A stretch of 64,000 bases of DNA from Rhizobium sp. Leaf262. GTDB lineage: Bacteria; Pseudomonadota; Alphaproteobacteria; Rhizobiales; Rhizobiaceae. The position numbers were made by a program, and so were the translations under genes. The stretch is from the NCBI RefSeq assembly GCF_001422245.1, contig NZ_LMMM01000018.1:427202-491201 (forward strand). The letters are read 5' to 3'. Each line of letters begins with the position of its first letter. Position 1 is the first letter of the stretch. The notes under the pieces are model-generated. The model was not told where the DNA came from and made no database searches. It saw only the letters and a list, made by a program, of their open reading frames with translations. Positions 62,990-64,000 of the stretch are shown here, piece by piece.

Positions 62990-63346
62990 GACTTTGTTCC
63001 TATTCGTTTGAGGTCTCTACGGTTTTTGGATCGTCTCCTCTCCGGACAACGGAAGGACCGTTGTCCGGCATTGGGAGGCAGGTGCCGTGGGCTCCAGGAG
63101 GCAACAGAGCCGTTGTTCAGCACGAGTAAGATGACAGGACGGACCGGTAGCGCCCATTGAACCTGCGTATCGATGGCTCATCCATTGGTATGATACCAAT
63201 GAACCTTTTCGTTCGACTGGCGTGATGGGGCCCGACTTGTAAGCGGAAATAGAGGGAAGGATCGCGCGAAGGCACCTTCGATTACCGCGAAAGATTGCGG
63301 AGCATGGCCCCATGCATCTGCTGAAGGTCGCAGCTGCTGAGGTCCA
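62990..63346. other. intergenic, no gene recognised
   Basis: About 360 bases upstream of the secreted hydrolase gene. Overlapping short frames have no motif. The hydrolase promoter is expected here. Confidence 0.35.
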
Positions 63347-63559
63347 TCACTCAGATGGGTTGGGGTGATCCTTTTTCTCTTCAACAGCCGTCAGCGGTTC
63401 ATCGTCAGGAAGAGGATAATACGGTGAAAGATAGTATGCCGCTGATCCACCTTCGACGAGTTTCTTGAGCAGATTGCTTGTTCGCGAGCAGGCGGATAGA
63501 AAAAAAGAGCGCAAGCGCTTGCGCGGGACATTCTCTTTTGGTGAAACATGATGCGCCAT
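63347..63559 (-). CDS. hypothetical small basic protein
   Basis: A 70-residue product from the ATG at 63559, which has AAAGGA 6 nt upstream. The N-terminal half is basic (PKENVPRKRLRSFFLSACSR) and the C-terminal half acidic and tyrosine-rich (AAYYLSPYYPLPDDEPLTAV). No family is recognised. The frame is open further upstream to 63652, but the extra residues do not look coding. Confidence 0.45.
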   Translation of the reverse strand: MAHHVSPKENVPRKRLRSFFLSACSRTSNLLKKLVEGGSAAYYLSPYYPLPDDEPLTAVEEKKDHPNPSE

Positions 63560-63770
63560 GACAGTCCTTTCAGATTTACCAATCTGGGCTTGGTCACAGC
63601 ATGGACGGATCGTATTTCGGATGTGCACCTGATCCAACCAGAGTGGTGGCAAATGTAATATGGGCAGAAGGACACCGAGGTGTCACTACGCTAACAGCCT
63701 GCCGATTCTAACACTTCTTGCATATTTTTCATTTTTTCCCATATATGTCGTCACATGGGTGGGTATTGAC

Positions 63771-64000
63771 ATGAAAGATATTCTGACGACTGCGAGTGCA
63801 GCAGAAATACTGGGCGTATCAGTGCGAACCGCGCAGCTATGGGTGGAAAGCGGCCAGTTGCCCTCGTGGAAAACGCCGGGTGGGCACCGAAGAATACCCC
63901 GTCAGGCTGTGCTGGATCTGGTAGAAGAAAACAATACGGAGCAGGTTTCGATGGCGGCCAGAGCGGTCGTTGTCGCAGCGAAAGGTCGTGCAGAGGATTG
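63771..64000 (+). CDS. excisionase-type HTH protein, partial
   Basis: The frame starts at ATG 63771 after GGGTGGGTATTGAC and runs off the window. The first 50 residues are a HTH_17 (excisionase/MerR-like) domain: LTTASAAEILGVSVRTAQLWVESGQLPSWKTPGGHRRIPR. In related proteins such a domain is fused to GAF, EAL or other signalling modules; what follows here cannot be seen. CCCAT/ATGGG flank a 12-nt spacer just upstream (63739-63760), a possible binding site. Confidence 0.75.
   Translation, partial: MKDILTTASAAEILGVSVRTAQLWVESGQLPSWKTPGGHRRIPRQAVLDLVEENNTEQVSMAARAVVVAAKGRAED

Noticed and set aside
1-64000. CRISPR arrays, tRNA and rRNA genes
   Set aside because: No regular spacer-repeat pattern, cloverleaf or rRNA segment was recognised by eye.

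Overview
The window looks like DNA from an alphaproteobacterium of the order Hyphomicrobiales, most likely Rhizobiaceae or Brucellaceae. The reasons are GC-rich coding with long antisense open frames, CUT1/CUT2 sugar ABC operons of rhizobial type, many solitary dehydrogenases and regulators, and IS3, IS66, IS630 and IS21-like debris. This is inference from protein character; no marker gene, rRNA or replication gene lies in the window. I found no tRNA, rRNA or CRISPR array.

Region A (1-4.4 kb): an HscC-type Hsp70 overlaps by 4 nt with a J-like partner that carries RPD in place of HPD. Next come an AraC-type regulator and a divergent short-chain dehydrogenase.

Region B (4.5-17.9 kb): two adjacent sugar-uptake operons on the minus strand. 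One has a TIM-barrel isomerase, a CUT2 (ribose-type) ABC system, an RpiR regulator and a PfkB kinase. The other has a CUT1 ABC system and a second PfkB kinase. An RbsD/FucU-like mutarotase diverges at the far end. A 29-bp operator-like element with the same half-sites and spacing occurs before all three transcription units, so they look like one regulon.

Region C (18.1-23.8 kb): a mevalonate-catabolic cluster with HMG-CoA lyase, a MocR-type regulator, a degradative class II HMG-CoA reductase and a two-part TctB/TctA-like membrane transporter. Repeats of GGGACAGT fill the divergent promoter.

Region D (24-36.5 kb): a degraded accessory zone. It holds a broken SLC13 permease, an intact BASS-type transporter, a truncated nhaA and pieces of IS3, IS66 (two) and IS630. 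Intact genes remain between them: a persulfide-dioxygenase-like metallo-hydrolase, a cysteine dioxygenase-like enzyme, a GMC oxidoreductase, a 1-Cys peroxiredoxin, and an HxlR/GST pair with a perfect operator palindrome. A 34-residue exported peptide gene has its own hairpin.

Region E (36.7-43.2 kb): two tandem MFS exporters, TetR regulators (one NemR-like but without the redox cysteine), an SDR and a SnoaL-like protein.

Region F (43.65-53.50 kb): a 9.85-kb segment bounded by 24-bp inverted repeats (23/24 matching) that resemble IS21-family ends. It carries a secreted alpha/beta hydrolase with a divergent OhrR-like repressor, two DUF2946-like proteins, an exported DJ-1/PfpI protein, a LysR regulator with an NTF2-like/SDR pair, 3-methyladenine glycosylase I and an MDR-type reductase. 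A decayed IS3 element is inserted in its right end. The flanking genes are cut at both repeats.

Region G (53.5-64 kb): a TetR regulator, an O-antigen-ligase-like protein, a DUF1311 protein with a GT29-like partner, and a minus-strand catabolic group (FAH-family hydrolase, FAD monooxygenase, GMC oxidoreductase, secreted hydrolase). Two members of that group are close paralogues of genes in regions D and F. A partial HTH protein ends the window.
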